A DNA stretch of 64,000 bases. Origin: Darksidea phi (taxonomy: Eukaryota; Ascomycota; Dothideomycetes; Pleosporales; Lentitheciaceae). Made by a program: the position numbers and the translations under genes. Positions within the stretch are counted from its first letter, which is position 1, and the number at the start of each line of letters is the position of its first letter. Below, one piece after another: positions 61,181 to 64,000 of the stretch. Below the pieces are notes generated by a model. The model had not been told where the DNA came from, did not search any database, and was given only the letters and a program-made list of their open reading frames with translations. The DNA lies in NCBI GenBank assembly GCA_030770425.1, contig JASJFT010000011.1:186001-250000 (forward strand). Direction: 5' to 3'.

Positions 61181-63160
61181 ATGTTACGTCGTAAGTACTT
61201 GCTCTATAACGGTTTGAGTTAAGACTGAATAGCAAACTAGTAGGTAGATCTAACTCCCAGGAGAGCCCGAAGGCGACCCTGGAAAGAAAGCTTGTCATGA
61301 AACTAGACGTGACTATTATGGCGTTTTGCTGTGCATGCTATTTCCTCAACTACCTTGGTAAGTACCATCAATGAGCTGTTCTCGCATCTTGAGCGCTGAC
61401 GCCACTTTAGATCGTCAAGCGTTTGCGAATGCATATGTATGCAATATCAGCACTTGACTGGCTAGTTACCTAACTGACTGCCACTTTCAAGGTTGCCGGT
61501 CTAAAAGAGGATCTTAACCTCCAGGGCAACGAGTACAGCATTCTTCTGTCCGTATTTACCGCTGGGTAAGTTCGTCTACTCTCGCACCTCGGTATATTGT
61601 TGTGTCCTAACTGATGGTCGCGCGCGCAGCATGGTCGCGGGAAATATTCCACACAGCTTAATCATCCAGAAAGTCAAATGCACTATTTGGTTGCCGTCGA
61701 CCCTTATTTTCTGGTCCGGCCTGACCATGTGCTCAGCTGCTTGTAAGACCTATCATCAGCTATGCGTTGTTCGCTTTTTCCAAGGCTTCATGGAGGCCAG
61801 TATTTACAGTGGCGCCATCTACATCCTTGGCTCATGGTAGTAAGTCTACTCCTAAACACAATGATAGGACCAAAAGAACAATCAGTTGACATGGTCATTA
61901 GTAAACCGTCGGAGATTGCGAAAAGAACGGCCATCTTCACTGCTGTTGGGCAGGCCGGAAGTATGTTCGCGGGTATAATGATGACGGCTATGCATAAGAC
62001 AATGGAAGGAAAGAGTGGGTTGAAAGGTTGGCAGTGGGTGTTTATCATTGGTGGGCAAGTATCCTCCCTCCGTTTATTCGGCTTGCTAACTACGTTCGCA
62101 AAGACGGTCTCATGGGTATACCCATTGCTCTTTTCGGTTTCGTAAGTCATCTGCGCCTCGTTGGCAATTTTGACTCCTTTGAAGCTGACACTTTGAAGCT
62201 CGCATTCCCAAATCTTCCCGAATTAACAACAACGAACTATCTCACTGCGCAGGAGAAACAACTAGCGCTCGATCGATTACCCCCAAAGAAGGCCGACGGG
62301 CACAACATCGAGTTCCGGAGCCTTGCAAGGCGACTTCTTAAATCACCAACAATGTAAGCGGGGCTGCATATGTCCGCAGGCCCTTATTACTGATACTGAC
62401 AATATTACAGCTATATCCTGACCACATTCTCTATTATTTCGGGCATGCTTGAAGCCTTTGCGTTTCAGGTACGGTATAAGTCATGTTGTGAATGTGAAAT
62501 CTGCTAACAGGCTCAAAGGGTATGCTTTTGTTGTGGATGAAATACCACAAGAAGAGATTTACTCAGGCTCAAATCAACACATATCCTCTGGGCATCCAGA
62601 CCGTCGCCATTGTCTCCCAGATCGCATCTGGAATATTTATCGACGAAACCGGCCACCGGCTGCCGATGGTTTTCTTCGCAGGCGCCATACAACTCGTCAC
62701 TGCTAGCTTGCTCCTCGTCCGCAACCTGCCCGACGCAGGCATCTTCACAGCCCATTATCTCAGCGGCACGTCTTTCATCGTCAACCCGGTTATGTATGGT
62801 TGGGCCAGTACGATATGTCAGAAGACGGGCGACGATGCTGCTCGGTCGGTCATCTTGTACACAATGGCTGCCGGTGGGCAGATATTGTATACGTTTTGGG
62901 GAGTTGTCATGTACCCTGCTACTGACGTGCCGTATTGGAAAAAGGGAGCCATTACTATGGAAGTTGTTGCCTTTGCGTATATTGGGTGGTCGTTCGTTGT
63001 GCGATGGGCAAGTAAAAACGAAATAGCCTTGTGACTTACGGAATGCTAACTTGATGAATAGCTTGATAGAAAAACTACCATCATCGCAGGGACTGGGTCT
63101 CAAGACGACTCATCGGAAAATGCGACAGTAGGACATACGTATCCCACCAAGACGGGCTGA
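61181..63160 (+). CDS. ACS-family MFS transporter (allantoate/nicotinate permease type)
   Basis: Eleven exons (61181-61190, 61244-61357, 61411-61436, 61492-61565, 61630-61839, 61902-62050, 62104-62141, 62199-62353, 62411-62468, 62519-63007, 63062-63160) give 473 residues in phase. Family hallmarks: FLNYLDRQAFANAYVAGLKE, then FFQGFMEASIYSGAIYILGS, WYKPSEIAKRTAIF and WQWVFIIDGLMGIPIALFGF. C-terminal half: NTYPLGIQTVAIVSQIASGI. Twelve helices fit anion:cation symporters of the plasma membrane that import vitamins, allantoate or similar anions. The final intron is GC-AG type (63008-63061, GCAAGT donor). The 10-base first exon is uncertain; an in-frame ATG at 61297 could serve instead. Confidence 0.82.
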
Positions 63161-64000
63161 TAACGCTGTCGCGGATATCAGGGCATGTGTGCTACACTTC
63201 ATTACAGCGAAAACCAAGCGTTACGGTTTAGAAACCTACGATGGTCAGGTGCAAAGGGCATTCTGGCCGAAATCGACATTGATGCATTGAAGGAATGCGA
63301 ATACGAATGCAAATAGAATTAACTTGCTATCACGCCTAGAATCTAACCAGTTCGCCTTCATGGGAGAAAACACGTAATGTCGCGACTTGCTCAAATATCT
63401 TGCAATGCACATATTATCAACCACGCTTCTAATAGCAATAGAAAGAAGCGCACATGATTAATAGAGTGGAAGATGATCCGTTACGTTGGGTCGGCCGACT
63501 CGATAATTTTGATTATTACAAGTGCGATTATCGCCGAGGCCATAGCACAACGTAGAGAAAGAGTTAATCCGTAGGAATTGAACACAACCCGAGACCGCCA
63601 CTCACATAAACTAACATAAACAGAAAGGATAGTCCATTTTAGGAAGTTCCCAAGATACTCATATAGCTACGCCTGTTGCTTTTTCGGCTATCTAGACCTT
63701 CCCAAAGAATTTGTTACCTATCGGTGACTGGTGCCTGATGTGATCTGCGGCAATCAGAAAATGAAGCCACAATTCAGCCCACAAATTTCGTTAAAAATCC
63801 GACCGAAACTCGGGAAAGACCCCATAAAAGGGCTGCCTCTCCCATTTTGGCCACCGCAGTCCTCTCCACATGAAGTTGACATGCTTAGCTTTCAAACGGC
63901 ATTCTGATCCACTTCTCCCAAACATGGCTCGTGGGCGCAGCGTTTTCCATTAGTCAGTTACAAAGCTGAGGACGTGCGGCGGGAGCCATGCCTTCGTATT
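63161..64000. other. right-edge intergenic, no gene seen
   Basis: No supported gene. CATAAAAGGGC near 63823 resembles a TATA box and may belong to a plus-strand gene beyond the window. Confidence 0.4.

Noticed and set aside
62513..63103. 196-codon minus-strand frame
   Set aside because: Shadow of the MFS transporter exon 10, which carries the family motifs.

Overview
This window is genomic DNA from a filamentous ascomycete, most likely a Dothideomycete of the Pleosporales type. The evidence is the gene structure (many introns of about 45-60 bases with GTRNGT donors, CTAAC/CTGAC-like branch sites and YAG acceptors), fungal-only families (DUF3405, DUF4360, FMP42-type transporter, HeLo-like N-terminal domain, NB-TPR STAND protein) and mutation scars that look like repeat-induced point mutation (RIP). 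No rRNA, convincing tRNA or CRISPR was seen. All gene models were built by reading splice sites and checking that the phases add up. They are predictions without transcript support.

Left half (about 1-32 kb) looks like ordinary conserved chromosome. In order it holds the 3' end of a small Cys-containing protein, an FMP42-like MFS transporter, a MARVEL-domain membrane protein, an amidase, a GFA/CENP-V zinc enzyme convergent with methionine sulfoxide reductase MsrA, a secreted DUF4360 protein, a decayed PLP decarboxylase fragment, a kinesin-8 motor, a medium-chain reductase, a probable ubiquitin-like-fold protein, a Tim17/22/23-like membrane protein, the cytosolic Phe-tRNA synthetase alpha subunit and a large DUF3405 glycosyltransferase-like protein.

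Right half (about 33-64 kb) looks accessory: sparser genes, AT-rich RIP-like tracts, repeats and broken genes. It holds a LicD-family protein with a one-base frameshift, an NmrA-like protein, GDP-mannose 4,6-dehydratase, a CmcJ/AsaB-like oxygenase, a fungal NLR (helical N-terminus, NB-ARC, TPR), a TauD-like dioxygenase, an unknown type II membrane protein, an ADP-ribosyltransferase-fold candidate divergent from an RNA 3'-phosphate-cyclase homologue, a methyltransferase pseudogene carrying five probable Trp-to-stop changes, a HeLo-like protein with an internal ubiquitin-like domain, and an ACS-family MFS transporter with a GC-AG intron.

A repeat family occurs four times (about 22.7, 45.9, 59.1 and 59.3 kb). 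The 5'-most bases are the same in at least two copies, lengths vary, and two copies carry 14-16 base flanking direct repeats. Read on the minus strand, this is the pattern of 5'-truncated non-LTR retroelements. The most unusual items are the HeLo-like/ubiquitin-like fusion, the divergent ART-fold/RNA-cyclase pair, the NLR and the repeat family.
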